Source: an uncultured Bacteroidia bacterium (lineage in GTDB: Bacteria > Bacteroidota > Bacteroidia > Bacteroidales > F082). From it: a stretch of DNA of 64,000 bases. The notes beneath the pieces are model-generated. The model was given only the letters and a program-made list of their open reading frames with translations. It had not been told where the DNA came from and searched no databases. Shown here piece by piece: positions 43,266 through 53,487 of the stretch; the first letter of the stretch is position 1; each line of letters starts with the position of its first letter. The stretch covers positions 62,001 through 126,000 of the forward strand of contig CADCML010000004.1 in the NCBI GenBank assembly GCA_902802535.1, in the 5' to 3' direction. The position numbers and the translations under genes are program-made.

Positions 43266-46200
43266 ATGTCTGCACCAAAAGGACTAATAGGAAAAATAGA
43301 GGCTTTCACACGGAAGTTCTACCTCAATCGCTTGATACAAGGCGTGTTGGTGGGTGCCGTATTGTGGATGGTCTTCTACCTGCTCATCAACGGCTTGGAG
43401 TATGTATCGTGGTTCCCGCCCAAAGGCCGCTTCGTGCTGTTCCTTTTCCTGTTGTTGGGTAGTGCCTTCGTGGCGGTGTATTATTTCGCCATCCCGCTCA
43501 TTAACCTGATTCGTTACCGAAGAAAGATGTCGGTTGAACAAGCCTCAACGCTGATAGGCTGTTTCTTCCCTGAAATCAAGGACAAACTACTGAATACCAT
43601 ACAGTTGAGCAACCAGATGGAGGCTGAGTCCGACAATGCGTTGTTGGCCGCCACCATCGAGCAGCGCAGTGCTCGCCTCTCCCCTATCCGTTTCAGCGAT
43701 GCCGTCGATCTGCGCGGCAACCTGAAATGGCTCGGCATGTTCTTCGGTTTGCTCCTCCTATTGGTTGCGTTGATGGTGTTTTTGCCTTCCTTTGCCGTGC
43801 AACCCACACAGCGCATCGTCAACTACGGGCAGGAATTTGAGAAGCCCCTCCCCTATCAGGTGGAAATCGGGCAAGACGAGATGGAAACCACCCAAGGCAA
43901 GGAGGTGAAGTTCAGCATCCGTGTCACTGGCGATCGCATCCCCGACGCTTTCTATGTGAAGAGCGAGCTCGGCCAGCAACTGATGACCAAAGGCTCGACC
44001 AACGACTTCAGTTACACCTTCAAGAACCTTTACAACGATTTGGAGTTCAACGTTATCGGCGGCGGTTACACCAGCCGTCAGTTGCATATCAAGGTGCGCC
44101 CCAACCCTACCCTACTCTCCTACCGCTGCGACGTGCGTTATCCCAACTATATCCACCGCAGCAATGAGACCTTGGAGGGCAAGACGCGCCTCATCGTGCC
44201 GCAAGGCACCACATTGGCGTTCAGTTTCGTGACTCGCGACACGGAACAAATGAGCGTCAGCCGCGATTCTGTCGTTTCAGCGTTGACCGCCAACGATGAC
44301 GTGTTCGAGTATCAATTCGTTGCGGCAAAGTCGACCAAGTTTGAAGTGAAGGCGCAAAACGCCTGGAACCACGACATCGAGCCCCTACCCTTCTCTGTCG
44401 ACGTGTTGCCCGACGCCTACCCCGACATTCGCGTGGAGTCGTTTGATGAGCAGCTCTCGACCGATGTTTACTTCTCCGGCCTTGTCACCGACGATTATGG
44501 TTTCAGTCGCCTCACGTTCAACTGCAAGGTCAAGGAACCTATTGAGAAAAACATCGTCAAGTCGGTGCCGCTCGACCTGAAACATACCCGCTCGTCGTTC
44601 TTCTACAGCTTCAACATGGACAGCCTCGGCATCATGCCCGGACAAAATATGGAGGTTTATTTCGAGGTGTGGGACAACGACGGTTTCCATGGCCCCAAGT
44701 CGAAACGCTCAGAGACTTTCGTCTATTACAAACCCTCTGAAGCGGCTTTGGACAGCATCGCTAACGAACAATCGGAAGACATTATGGAACGCCTTGAGCA
44801 AAAGGCGCAAGAGGCTGACAAATTGCAAGATGCCATCGAGAAAATGTTGCAAGATCTGCTTCAAAAGAAAGACCTCGACTGGTCGGACAAAGAGAAGATG
44901 AAGGAACTGTTGGAAAAACAACAGGAGATTCAGGACGAGTGGAACAAGCTGCAAGAGGAACAGGAAAAGCTGTCGGATTTCATGAAAGAGCACGACTTGG
45001 GCAACGAAGACCTCATCAAGAAGCAGGAGCAAATCAATAAGCTTTTCGACGAGGTCATTCCCGAGGAAATGAAGAAGATGATGGAACAAATCGACAAGCT
45101 GTTGGAGGAGATGCCCCGCGAGCAGATGCAACAGATGATGCAAAACATCAAGAAAAACAACCAGTCGATGCAGGAATTGCTTGACCGCAACTTGGCGTTG
45201 TTGGAGCAGCTCAAGATGGAAAAAGACCTCAACGACTTGGCCAACAAACTCGACAAACTTGGTGAGGAATTGGAGAAGCAAAACGCTGAGAACCAGAACA
45301 AAACAGGGGAGGGGGACGACCAAAAATCGGCAGAGGAGGCCAACGAGGAATTTGACAAGATGATGGATGAGCTTGACAAATTGTTGGAGAAGAACGAGAC
45401 CCTCAACGACCCGTTTAACATGGAAAAAGACGAGGAAATGCAGGAAAGCATCGACCAAGACCTTGACAATGCCATGCAGAACGAGCAGAACGGCGACCAT
45501 CAACAGTCGCAAAAGCAGAAACAAAACGCCGGTCAGAAAATGCAGCAGATGGCCCAACAGATGATGCAGCAGATGCAGATGGCAGGGATGGAACAGATGG
45601 CCGAGGACGCACATTTGCTCAGGATTTTGCTCGAAAATGTGGTACACGCTTCCCACGAACAGGAAGCCTTGATGACTGAGATTGGCGGCATTCGCACCGA
45701 CGACCCGTCGTTAGTCGAAAAAATCATTCACCAGAAAGAAGTGGCCGACAATTTCAACATGGTGCGCGACTCGCTTCGCAATATGGCCAACCGCCAGCCT
45801 ATGGTCAAGAATTTTGTCTTTGACGAGTTGCATAGCATTGATAATCAGACGGAAAATGCGATGAAACAACTCAATAACCTGCACCTCTCGCAGGCCGTGC
45901 GCCACCAGCAGACAGCGATGATGTCGATGAACAATTTGGCCTTGATGTTGGCCGAATCGCTCGAAGAAATGGAAAACAGCATGGAGTCTATGGGTATGCC
46001 GATGTCGTGTCCCAATCCGAAACCCGGTCAAGGCCAACAGAACATGAAAAACATGCAGCAGTTGCAGCAACAGCTGAGCGAGCAACTGAAAAAGATGCAG
46101 CAACAGATGGAGAAATCGGGGCAACAGATGCCCAATTCGATGAGTGAGGAGTTTGCCCGCATGGCCGCCGAACAGGAAATGCTGCGTCAGGGTATGCAAC

Positions 46201-46568
46201 AGATGCTTAACGACATGAAGGAAAACGGCCAGCTTGGCGACGACGGCTTGAATGAGATTATCAAGGACATGGAGAAGTTGGAGGAGGAGCTGGTCAACAA
46301 GAAGATCAACCGCCAGATGATTGAGCGCAGCCAACGTATCGAGTCGCGGATGCTTGAGTCACAGAAGGCTCAAGAAAAGCGCGAACAAGAAGAGAAACGC
46401 AAGTCGAATGAATACAAAGGCTCGCACTTCGACCGGCAGATTGACGAGCAACTTTACGAGCAATCGCTGAAGAAGAACCAAGAGTTTTTGCGTACCAATC
46501 CGATTGAGTATGCACCATATTACCAGGAGAAAATCAACGAATATTACCTGAAGAAAAACACGCAGTGA
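43266..46568 (+). CDS. DUF4175-type membrane protein with long Gln/Met-rich coiled coil
   Basis: A 1100-residue protein from MSAPKGLIGKIEAF. Membrane helices lie near residues 20-80 and 160-185, an Ig-like periplasmic part follows (about 190-490), then a very long coiled coil and low-complexity region (about 500-1100) with QQMMQQMQMAGMEQMAED-type runs. The pattern fits the DUF4175 family of Bacteroidota, whose function is unknown. ybeY begins 1 base after its stop and mnmG follows, so it may share a transcript with RNA-processing genes. Confidence 0.8.
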   Translation: MSAPKGLIGKIEAFTRKFYLNRLIQGVLVGAVLWMVFYLLINGLEYVSWFPPKGRFVLFLFLLLGSAFVAVYYFAIPLINLIRYRRKMSVEQASTLIGCFFPEIKDKLLNTIQLSNQMEAESDNALLAATIEQRSARLSPIRFSDAVDLRGNLKWLGMFFGLLLLLVALMVFLPSFAVQPTQRIVNYGQEFEKPLPYQVEIGQDEMETTQGKEVKFSIRVTGDRIPDAFYVKSELGQQLMTKGSTNDFSYTFKNLYNDLEFNVIGGGYTSRQLHIKVRPNPTLLSYRCDVRYPNYIHRSNETLEGKTRLIVPQGTTLAFSFVTRDTEQMSVSRDSVVSALTANDDVFEYQFVAAKSTKFEVKAQNAWNHDIEPLPFSVDVLPDAYPDIRVESFDEQLSTDVYFSGLVTDDYGFSRLTFNCKVKEPIEKNIVKSVPLDLKHTRSSFFYSFNMDSLGIMPGQNMEVYFEVWDNDGFHGPKSKRSETFVYYKPSEAALDSIANEQSEDIMERLEQKAQEADKLQDAIEKMLQDLLQKKDLDWSDKEKMKELLEKQQEIQDEWNKLQEEQEKLSDFMKEHDLGNEDLIKKQEQINKLFDEVIPEEMKKMMEQIDKLLEEMPREQMQQMMQNIKKNNQSMQELLDRNLALLEQLKMEKDLNDLANKLDKLGEELEKQNAENQNKTGEGDDQKSAEEANEEFDKMMDELDKLLEKNETLNDPFNMEKDEEMQESIDQDLDNAMQNEQNGDHQQSQKQKQNAGQKMQQMAQQMMQQMQMAGMEQMAEDAHLLRILLENVVHASHEQEALMTEIGGIRTDDPSLVEKIIHQKEVADNFNMVRDSLRNMANRQPMVKNFVFDELHSIDNQTENAMKQLNNLHLSQAVRHQQTAMMSMNNLALMLAESLEEMENSMESMGMPMSCPNPKPGQGQQNMKNMQQLQQQLSEQLKKMQQQMEKSGQQMPNSMSEEFARMAAEQEMLRQGMQQMLNDMKENGQLGDDGLNEIIKDMEKLEEELVNKKINRQMIERSQRIESRMLESQKAQEKREQEEKRKSNEYKGSHFDRQIDEQLYEQSLKKNQEFLRTNPIEYAPYYQEKINEYYLKKNTQ

Positions 46569-46569
46569 G

Positions 46570-46989
46570 ATGATAAGATTCAGTACATTGGATGTAGAGA
46601 TGCCGCCCATTGAGCCCATGAGAATCAAGGAATGGATTGGTCAGGTGGCCGAAAACCACGGCAAACGGGTAGGGGAGTTGTACTACTATTTTTGTAGCGA
46701 TGAGCTGCTGTTGGAAATCAATCGCGAGCGCCTGGGCCATGACTTTTACACCGATATTGTGACCTTTCCCTTGACCGATTGTGAGACGATTTTGTCGAGT
46801 GAATTCTGCATCAGTATTGACAGGATTAAGGAGAACGCGATGACCTTCGGACGCAGTTACGAGAGCGAATTGCACCGTGTCATCATCCATGGCGTGTTGC
46901 ATTTGATAGGTTTTGATGACCACACCGAGCAGGACAGCAAAGTGATGCGTGAAAAAGAAGAAGAGGTCTTAAGGTTGTTGTTTATTTAG
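46570..46989 (+). CDS. ybeY: Endoribonuclease YbeY
   Basis: A 139-residue zinc RNase for 16S rRNA maturation and ribosome quality control. HGVLHLIGFDDHTE carries the H3xH5xH zinc motif, and YTDIVTFPL is the conserved strand before it. Length is normal. It starts 1 base after the DUF4175 stop codon. Confidence 0.93.
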   Translation: MIRFSTLDVEMPPIEPMRIKEWIGQVAENHGKRVGELYYYFCSDELLLEINRERLGHDFYTDIVTFPLTDCETILSSEFCISIDRIKENAMTFGRSYESELHRVIIHGVLHLIGFDDHTEQDSKVMREKEEEVLRLLFI

Positions 46990-47014
46990 TTAATAATCAA
47001 AGTGTTAAACATAT

Positions 47015-47030
47015 TGTTTCCCGTGAAACA
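47015..47030. other. parS-like site 1 (ParB binding site)
   Basis: TGTTTCCCGTGAAACA matches the bacterial parS consensus TGTTTCACGTGAAACA at 15 of 16 positions. It lies between ybeY and mnmG. Confidence 0.7.
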
Positions 47031-47042
47031 TTGATATAAAAG

Positions 47043-48914
47043 ATGTATTTTGAACCCTATGATATCATCGTTGTTGGAGCAGGTCACGCAGGATGCGAGT
47101 CTGCTGCTGCGGCAGCCAATATGGGCAGCAAGGTCTTGCTTGTCACGATGGACTTGCGGCTGATTGCTTCCATGTCGTGCAACCCAGCCATGGGCGGTAT
47201 TGCCAAGGGACAAATTGTGCGCGAAATCGATGCCATGGGTGGCTATTCGGGTATCATCTCGGATCGGACCATGATACAATTTCGGATGCTCAACAAGTCC
47301 AAAGGACCTGCCATGTGGAGTCCGCGCTGCCAAAGCGACAAGATGATGTTCTCCGCTGAGTGGCGTCGAATGTTGGAAAAAACCTCCAACCTCGATTTGT
47401 GGCAAGATACGGTAATAGGGCTCTTGGTGGAGGGCGACCAAGTGAAGGGTGTGAAGACACTGATGGGTGGCGATATTGCAAGTCGCGCCGTGATTCTCAC
47501 CAACGGCACTTTCCTTAATGGTCTAATTCATATCGGCGAGCAGCATTTCTCTGGTGGCAGGATGGGTGAAGTGGCCAGTTTCGGCATCACCGAACAGTTG
47601 AAGGAACTCGGTTTCGAGGCCAATCGACTGAAGACCGGAACCCCCGTCAGAATTGATGGCCGAACAATAGATTTCAGCAGACTCATTGAACAAAAGGGCG
47701 ACGATGAAGTGGTTGGTTTCTCGTATACAGAACCTTTCAAAATTTCTAAACAAAGGAGTTGCTGGATTGCACGTACCTCTTTAAAAGTGCATGAAACTTT
47801 ACGAAAAGGTTTCAAATATTCGCCCATGTTCAACGGGCGCATTCAAGGGGTTGGGCCGCGCTATTGTCCAAGTATTGAAGACAAAATTGAACGCTTTGCT
47901 GGCAAAGACAGCCATCAACTTTTTGTGGAACCTGAAGGTTGGGACACCGTGGAATACTACCTCAACGGCTTCAGCAGCTCTTTGCCGGATTATATCCAAT
48001 ATGAAGCCTTGCAGCAAATCGAGGGGTTTGAGAATGCCAAGATTTTCAGACCTGGCTACGCCATCGAATACGACTATTTCCCGCCCGAGCAACTCCATCA
48101 TTCATTGGAAACCCGTCTGATGCATGGCTTGTATTTTGCTGGCCAAATCAATGGGACCACGGGTTACGAGGAAGCTGCCTGCCAAGGTATGATGGCAGGC
48201 ATCAACGCGAGCCTTGCCTTGCGTGATGAGCAGCCCTTGGTGTTGTCACGATATGAGGCCTACATCGGTGTGTTGATTGATGATTTGATTACGAAAGGCG
48301 TGGATGAACCTTATCGGATGTTTACCAGTAGGGCAGAATATCGTATTCTGTTACGCCAAGACAATGCCGATGCCCGTCTGACGGAGCTGTCATATAAGTT
48401 GGGTTTGGCTAAGGAAAACCGTTACCAAAAGTTGCAGGAAAAGCTGTCAAGAATCGATGAGATTAAGGCATTTTTGAATGAAACATACGCTTATCCTGAT
48501 GAAATCAACGGCTTGTTGGCGCAACGAGAAAACGGCTGCATTGAACAAAAGATAAAACTTTCATATTTGTTATTGCGTCCACAAATCAGCTTGAATGACT
48601 TGATCACAACCTTACCGATTTTGGAAAAGTACAAAGGTGCTGACCGATTCATGAAAGAATGTCTTGAAGAAGCTGAGATACAAATCAAATATGCCAGCTA
48701 TATTGAAAAGGAAGATGAGCTGGCCGACAAACTGAGGCGTTTGGAAAGCGTAAAACTGCCCAAGGATTTCGATTATCATAGTCTCCAATCATTGTCGTTT
48801 GAGTCGAGGGAAAAACTGAATCGATATAGACCCACTACTTTAGGCGAGGCCTCAAGAATCAGTGGGATTTCTCCTGCTGACATTAATGTTTTGGCTATAT
48901 TTTTAGGAAGATAG
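47043..48914 (+). CDS. mnmG: tRNA uridine-5-carboxymethylaminomethyl modification enzyme MnmG
   Basis: A 623-residue FAD enzyme (GidA). VVGAGHAGCESAAAAANMG is the FAD-binding Rossmann motif; CNPAMGGIAKGQIVREIDAMGG is the family signature; YFAGQINGTTGYEEAACQGMMAGINA marks the second FAD segment; the C-terminal helical domain with LKLPKDFDYHS-type ...KLPKDFDYHSLQSLSFESREKL binds MnmE. It works with MnmE on wobble U34. It sits between two parS-like sites, and in many bacteria this gene lies near oriC. Confidence 0.95.
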   Translation: MYFEPYDIIVVGAGHAGCESAAAAANMGSKVLLVTMDLRLIASMSCNPAMGGIAKGQIVREIDAMGGYSGIISDRTMIQFRMLNKSKGPAMWSPRCQSDKMMFSAEWRRMLEKTSNLDLWQDTVIGLLVEGDQVKGVKTLMGGDIASRAVILTNGTFLNGLIHIGEQHFSGGRMGEVASFGITEQLKELGFEANRLKTGTPVRIDGRTIDFSRLIEQKGDDEVVGFSYTEPFKISKQRSCWIARTSLKVHETLRKGFKYSPMFNGRIQGVGPRYCPSIEDKIERFAGKDSHQLFVEPEGWDTVEYYLNGFSSSLPDYIQYEALQQIEGFENAKIFRPGYAIEYDYFPPEQLHHSLETRLMHGLYFAGQINGTTGYEEAACQGMMAGINASLALRDEQPLVLSRYEAYIGVLIDDLITKGVDEPYRMFTSRAEYRILLRQDNADARLTELSYKLGLAKENRYQKLQEKLSRIDEIKAFLNETYAYPDEINGLLAQRENGCIEQKIKLSYLLLRPQISLNDLITTLPILEKYKGADRFMKECLEEAEIQIKYASYIEKEDELADKLRRLESVKLPKDFDYHSLQSLSFESREKLNRYRPTTLGEASRISGISPADINVLAIFLGR

Positions 48915-48920
48915 AGTAAT

Positions 48921-48936
48921 TGTTTCACATGAAACA
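48921..48936. other. parS-like site 2 (ParB binding site)
   Basis: TGTTTCACATGAAACA matches the consensus TGTTTCACGTGAAACA at 15 of 16 positions, seven bases after the mnmG stop. Confidence 0.7.
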
Positions 48937-48946
48937 CTGATAAGAA

Positions 48947-49819
48947 ATGAATAGAAAATGTCCATGGTGCAACTCCGAAAAAACCCAGATGCATTTGTGG
49001 GTAAAGGATTTGTTTTTAACGCAAGAAGCGTTTCAAATACATGAGTGCCTGTCGTGCGGGCTACTCTTCACCGAACCCCGACCCGATGCCGAGCATATTG
49101 GAAAATACTACCAATCGGAGGAGTATTACAGCCATCAGGAAAACACAAGTGGTTTTATACCGAGAGTGTACGAATCTGTCAAAAGGGTCAACTTGAAGCG
49201 TAAAGTGAAAATGGCCACTTCAGGATTGTCCACGGGAACCATGCTGGACATCGGTTGTGGTGTGGGAGATTTCATCCACGAGATGGAACGAATAGGATGG
49301 AGCTGTAACGGTATCGAACCTTCTGACGATGCACAAGCCATAGCACGAAAAAGGGTCAAGGCCAAACTTTTTAAGCCGGAGGAATTGAGCATTTTGCCCG
49401 ATGCGAGTTTCGACTTGATTACCATGTGGCATGTCCTTGAACATGTGGACGATTTGCACGAAGAAGTGTATCATTTGTACAGATTGCTCAAAAATGAAGG
49501 AAGATTGTTGATTGCTGTGCCAAATTTCCAATCAGCTGATGCTCAACATTATAAGGAATTTTGGGCCGCCTATGATGTGCCTCGTCATCTCTCTCATTTT
49601 TGCCGTGAATCCATTATTAAAATATTCAAAAGCAGTAATTTAAGATTTACAAATACCGATAAACTCAAATGGGATGCTTACTATATCTCATATCTGAGTG
49701 AAAAGTATCAAGGGCATAGTTTACCCTTATTTAAAGGCGTCATGCGTGGGTTCTTGTCCAATTGTAAGGCGCGAAGCTCTGGCAATTGGTCGACTATGGT
49801 TTACATCTTCCAAAAATGA
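48947..49819 (+). CDS. Zinc-ribbon class I SAM-dependent methyltransferase
   Basis: A 290-residue protein. Cys5/Cys8 and Cys34/Cys37 (CPWC, CLSCG) form an N-terminal zinc ribbon; MLDIGCGVGDF (about residue 97) is the AdoMet-binding motif I, and FDLITMWHVLEHVDD the acidic motif with catalytic-loop HVLEH. Methyltransferases of this class often modify polysaccharide sugars or small molecules. Its stop overlaps the next start (ATGATG), coupling it to the histidine kinase. Confidence 0.82.
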   Translation: MNRKCPWCNSEKTQMHLWVKDLFLTQEAFQIHECLSCGLLFTEPRPDAEHIGKYYQSEEYYSHQENTSGFIPRVYESVKRVNLKRKVKMATSGLSTGTMLDIGCGVGDFIHEMERIGWSCNGIEPSDDAQAIARKRVKAKLFKPEELSILPDASFDLITMWHVLEHVDDLHEEVYHLYRLLKNEGRLLIAVPNFQSADAQHYKEFWAAYDVPRHLSHFCRESIIKIFKSSNLRFTNTDKLKWDAYYISYLSEKYQGHSLPLFKGVMRGFLSNCKARSSGNWSTMVYIFQK

Positions 49820-52803
49820 TGCGACGAAGACACATAAAAACACTCGGATTCATTTTCACCTTGATTAGTCTTATTTTGGGTGGAGCATTGGCCGTGTTGT
49901 TTGCTGTGTCGTCGAAAAATTCGGTCGTTTTCAATTCCATTCAAAAGTCTGTGCTGAAAATGGACTCGGAAATGACGAGCCTTATCGATAAGAAATTAAA
50001 CAAGGCTGAGTTGGAAAAGACCCAAACAGGTTTGGCCATCTTTATGAATGATACCTTGGTTTATTGGAACACGAATGAGATCAACCCTAAGCTGATGAAA
50101 CGTCGCGTTAACTTGGGTTCCGATACCATTTGTTCTTTGCTCAGCGGCAATTACTATGTCAAGTCGTATCAAAACGGCGCGATGGCCTATTATGTTTTCA
50201 AGCAATTGAATACGACCTACGAGATTGACAACCAGTATTTTGAAAATAAGTCCAACATCTTGCCGACATTTATTAATGCTGCAATCGGATTTCAGCCTAA
50301 CAGTGGAGGCGAGCTCATTCTCAATCGTGATGGTAAAGTGCTGGCCTATTGCCAAATCAACTCAAAGCCTGAGCTGAAAAAGCTTTATTACTATGTTTTT
50401 TTGCCCTTGCTGCTCATGATGGTTATTGGTGTCGGACTTATGGTGGGCAGACAAAATAACGGTAAACAAAAGGGTAAAAAATTCAAAATTGAAATTGGTA
50501 TTGTTATCATTCTCGTTCTTGCTATCATTGCCACCTACCTATATTATGAAATTAATACAAGTAAGGAAAATGAAAACATAAAGATGGTGGCAGCCAGTTT
50601 GTCAGACAAGCGGGATATCCGTTTCGAGAAGTCATTTGCTGGTTTTATGGAGTTGGTCAAGGCCGACACCGACTTCCGCGATGCGGTTTTTGCCGAGAGC
50701 AATGTATTGGCGGATGTGGTGTTGGGTTACGCAAAAGAATTGCTTTTCGACGAGGTCATGCAGTCCTATATCGTGGCACTGACAGTCTGCGGTCCCGAAG
50801 AGGAAATCACCGTTCAACCAGAGGGGTTTGTGGCCAATTGTGAGGAGTATTTCTTTGAAAAACGCGCCAATAACAAACACAAAAGGGTAGGGGACGGACT
50901 CTATTTTATGGACTATTACTCGTTGGATCCCAATTACTTGGGTCAGATAGACGTGGTTTCTGCTGATACCCTGCAGCACAAGACCCTGTATTTTGAATTC
51001 TACAAGCCCATCGCCCCTGAAGGCTTCGGCTTTCCACAGCTGCTGCGTGAGGCCAATGGTCAGAAACCTTACGACTACTCCGTGGCCAACTATCGCGACA
51101 ATATCCTCGTATACAAATACGGACGTTATGTCTATCCCAGTTTTCTCAGCAGTTTGCAGCTCAATGAAGGTGAGTTCACATTCAGCCGAAAGTTTAAGCA
51201 TTACATGATCAGCAACGAAGAAGGCAACGTTTTGGTTGTCAGTGTGTCGCGTAAGAATTGGTCGGAAAAGACCGCACCTTTTGCCGTGTTTTTCCTCGGG
51301 CTTTTGTTGCCTTATTTGTTGGTGTGTTGGTTGCTGAGTCATCGACAACCCCGCAAATGGAAAGACAGAAGTTTCCGCCAACGGCTACAAACCGTCGTTC
51401 TGCTGACCCTCGGCATCTCGTTTTTGGCCATCGGTCCGGTTTCCATCATTTATATGCGTAGCCTTTACAACCAAAAGACTATGGATTCGCAGTTTGAGAC
51501 GACCCAAACGCTGGGTATTGAGATGCGCAATGATTTGGATTTCAGAACTTTGCTGCGAACAGCCTCAAGGGACTCTTGGGACGCGATTTTGCAGCACTAT
51601 GCTACCACTTTCTTCACGGATCTCAACCTCTATCAGCTCAACGGACAACTGTTGGCCACCACGCGACCCGAAATTACCGAAATGAACCTTCAAGCCCCGC
51701 TGATGAATGCTGATGCTTACCAAAACCTGCACCGCGACAAGGCGTTGTATTACACCCACGAGGAAAGACTCGGAACGGGTGTCTACCAATCGGCCTATAT
51801 TCCTTTGTCCGATGCCAACGGCAACGTGATGGCCTACCTCAACACGCCCTATTTTTCGAGCACTGCCGACCTCCACAATGAAATCATGAATTTCATGCTG
51901 ACTTACATTAATATCATCCTTGTCCTGCTCGGCATTGCTTTGTTTTTCGTGCTCATAGTCACCAAGCGTTTAACACAGCCTTTGGCATTGATTCAGAACA
52001 AGTTGGGTGACATCAAAATCGATCAAAAGAACGAACCGATTGAATGGAACAGGAACGACGAAATTGGTGCCTTGGTGAAGCAATACAACCAACTCATTGT
52101 GGAATTGGAAAAGAGTGCCGCCGAATTGAAACGCACTACGGCTGAGTCAGCGTGGCGCGGCGTGGCGCGGCAAGTGGCCCATGAAATCAAAAACTCGCTG
52201 ACACCCATGCGGTTAAGCGTGCAAATGCTGCAACGCAATATCGAAAGCGGCAAAGCCACACCAGAGCAAACCCAACGCACAGCAAACACCTTGATTGAAC
52301 AAATTGATGCCCTTTCCGACATTGCCTCCTCATTCTCGCGTTATGCCAAACTGCCAGAAAACCATCCGCAACCGCTCGATTTGGCCGAGTTGGTCGGTAA
52401 TGTGGTGAACCTCTATGATAACGCGGAGAACATCACTTTCAGTTACCATTACGACAAGGCGAAAAACCACACTTTCAATGGCGACAAGACCAACCTGAAC
52501 AGTGCCGTCGGCAACTTGGTCAAGAACGCCGTGCAAGCTATCGGAAGCAAATTCGACGGAAAAATTGAGGTGTCGCTGCAAGTGATTGATAAAACGTACA
52601 TCATCAGTGTAAAAGACAACGGGAAAGGCATCAAGGAAGAGGACAAGAGCCAAATTTTCCTGCCGAATTTCACCACAAAAACAGGCGGCTCAGGCGTGGG
52701 ATTGTCATTGACATACAACATCGTGCAATCCGCAGGTGGGACGATTTCATTTGAAAGCGAAGAAGGGAAGGGGGCGGAGTTTGTAATAGAATTGCCGAAA
52801 TAA
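49816..52803 (+). CDS. NtrY-like membrane sensor histidine kinase
   Basis: A 995-residue kinase. Several membrane helices (near residues 10-30, 200-220, 230-250, 500-520, 540-560, 690-710) and an extracytoplasmic domain precede a HAMP region, then ARQVAHEIKNSLTPMRLSV with the phospho-acceptor His789, an N box (NSAVGNLVKNAVQAI) and G boxes (DNGKGI, TKTGGSGVGLSL). The E-I-K-N form of the H box is the NtrY class. No response regulator is adjacent, but a membrane-anchored AraC-type regulator starts 12 bases downstream. The ligand is unknown. Confidence 0.88.
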   Translation: MMRRRHIKTLGFIFTLISLILGGALAVLFAVSSKNSVVFNSIQKSVLKMDSEMTSLIDKKLNKAELEKTQTGLAIFMNDTLVYWNTNEINPKLMKRRVNLGSDTICSLLSGNYYVKSYQNGAMAYYVFKQLNTTYEIDNQYFENKSNILPTFINAAIGFQPNSGGELILNRDGKVLAYCQINSKPELKKLYYYVFLPLLLMMVIGVGLMVGRQNNGKQKGKKFKIEIGIVIILVLAIIATYLYYEINTSKENENIKMVAASLSDKRDIRFEKSFAGFMELVKADTDFRDAVFAESNVLADVVLGYAKELLFDEVMQSYIVALTVCGPEEEITVQPEGFVANCEEYFFEKRANNKHKRVGDGLYFMDYYSLDPNYLGQIDVVSADTLQHKTLYFEFYKPIAPEGFGFPQLLREANGQKPYDYSVANYRDNILVYKYGRYVYPSFLSSLQLNEGEFTFSRKFKHYMISNEEGNVLVVSVSRKNWSEKTAPFAVFFLGLLLPYLLVCWLLSHRQPRKWKDRSFRQRLQTVVLLTLGISFLAIGPVSIIYMRSLYNQKTMDSQFETTQTLGIEMRNDLDFRTLLRTASRDSWDAILQHYATTFFTDLNLYQLNGQLLATTRPEITEMNLQAPLMNADAYQNLHRDKALYYTHEERLGTGVYQSAYIPLSDANGNVMAYLNTPYFSSTADLHNEIMNFMLTYINIILVLLGIALFFVLIVTKRLTQPLALIQNKLGDIKIDQKNEPIEWNRNDEIGALVKQYNQLIVELEKSAAELKRTTAESAWRGVARQVAHEIKNSLTPMRLSVQMLQRNIESGKATPEQTQRTANTLIEQIDALSDIASSFSRYAKLPENHPQPLDLAELVGNVVNLYDNAENITFSYHYDKAKNHTFNGDKTNLNSAVGNLVKNAVQAIGSKFDGKIEVSLQVIDKTYIISVKDNGKGIKEEDKSQIFLPNFTTKTGGSGVGLSLTYNIVQSAGGTISFESEEGKGAEFVIELPK

Positions 52804-52815
52804 ATCAATAAACCC

Positions 52816-53487
52816 ATGGTAGGACCTCAATTGCTCATCGTAGCCGTCATCATCGTGTTCGTGATAGCCTTCGTCGTCACGATGTTGCTGCTGAATTCCA
52901 GCGCGAAGAAGATGGTTGACACCAATAAGAAGTTAGTGGAGAAACAAAACACACTGTTGGAGCAAAACAAAGTGCAAGAATACAAATTGGAAAAACGAAT
53001 CAACGAATTAGAGGAGCAACTCAAGCAACATATTGAGGACGAAGTGAAACTGCTACAAGAGCAGACACGCCCGCACCGTGAGCGCATCGAACTGACTGCC
53101 AACATGACCGATGAGGAACTGATGGAATGGGTGGACCAGGAAGTGGACGATAGGCTCCTCTACACCGATACCAACCTGTCATTGAAGACAATGGCCAAGG
53201 CTCTCGGCCTGACACAAAAGCGTTTGGGCGCACTTTTCAAGAACAATGAGAAATACAACAGTTTGGGCGATTACCTGAACGAGAAACGGTTCCTGTTGGG
53301 TTGTCGCTTGTTGCGCGAAAAGCCCAATTGGACCATCGAGGCTGTTGGGTCAGAAGCTGGTTTTGGTGGTCGTCGGACGTTTCAGATGGAAGTGAAACGC
53401 CGACTCGGCATTACTCCCTTGCAATATCGGCAGGGCGTGGAAAGTGCCCTTTCCCAAGAAATGCCATCGCAAACGGAATCAGATTAA
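52816..53487 (+). CDS. Membrane-anchored AraC-type regulator
   Basis: A 223-residue protein with an N-terminal membrane helix (about residues 5-28), a coiled coil (about 30-90, NKKLVEKQNTLLEQN...) and a C-terminal AraC helix-turn-helix pair (about 115-205; LSLKTMAKALGLTQKRLGALFKNN and WTIEAVGSEAGFGGRRTFQMEVKRRLGITPLQY). DNA binding from a membrane-tethered protein is unusual. It follows the histidine kinase closely and probably works with it. It overlaps the convergent gene at its end by 9 bases. Confidence 0.8.
   Translation: MVGPQLLIVAVIIVFVIAFVVTMLLLNSSAKKMVDTNKKLVEKQNTLLEQNKVQEYKLEKRINELEEQLKQHIEDEVKLLQEQTRPHRERIELTANMTDEELMEWVDQEVDDRLLYTDTNLSLKTMAKALGLTQKRLGALFKNNEKYNSLGDYLNEKRFLLGCRLLREKPNWTIEAVGSEAGFGGRRTFQMEVKRRLGITPLQYRQGVESALSQEMPSQTESD

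Noticed and set aside
44709..45656. 315-residue minus-strand Leu/Val/His-rich frame
   Set aside because: Antisense to the Gln/Lys-rich coiled coil of the DUF4175 protein; composition is explained by the complement of its codons.
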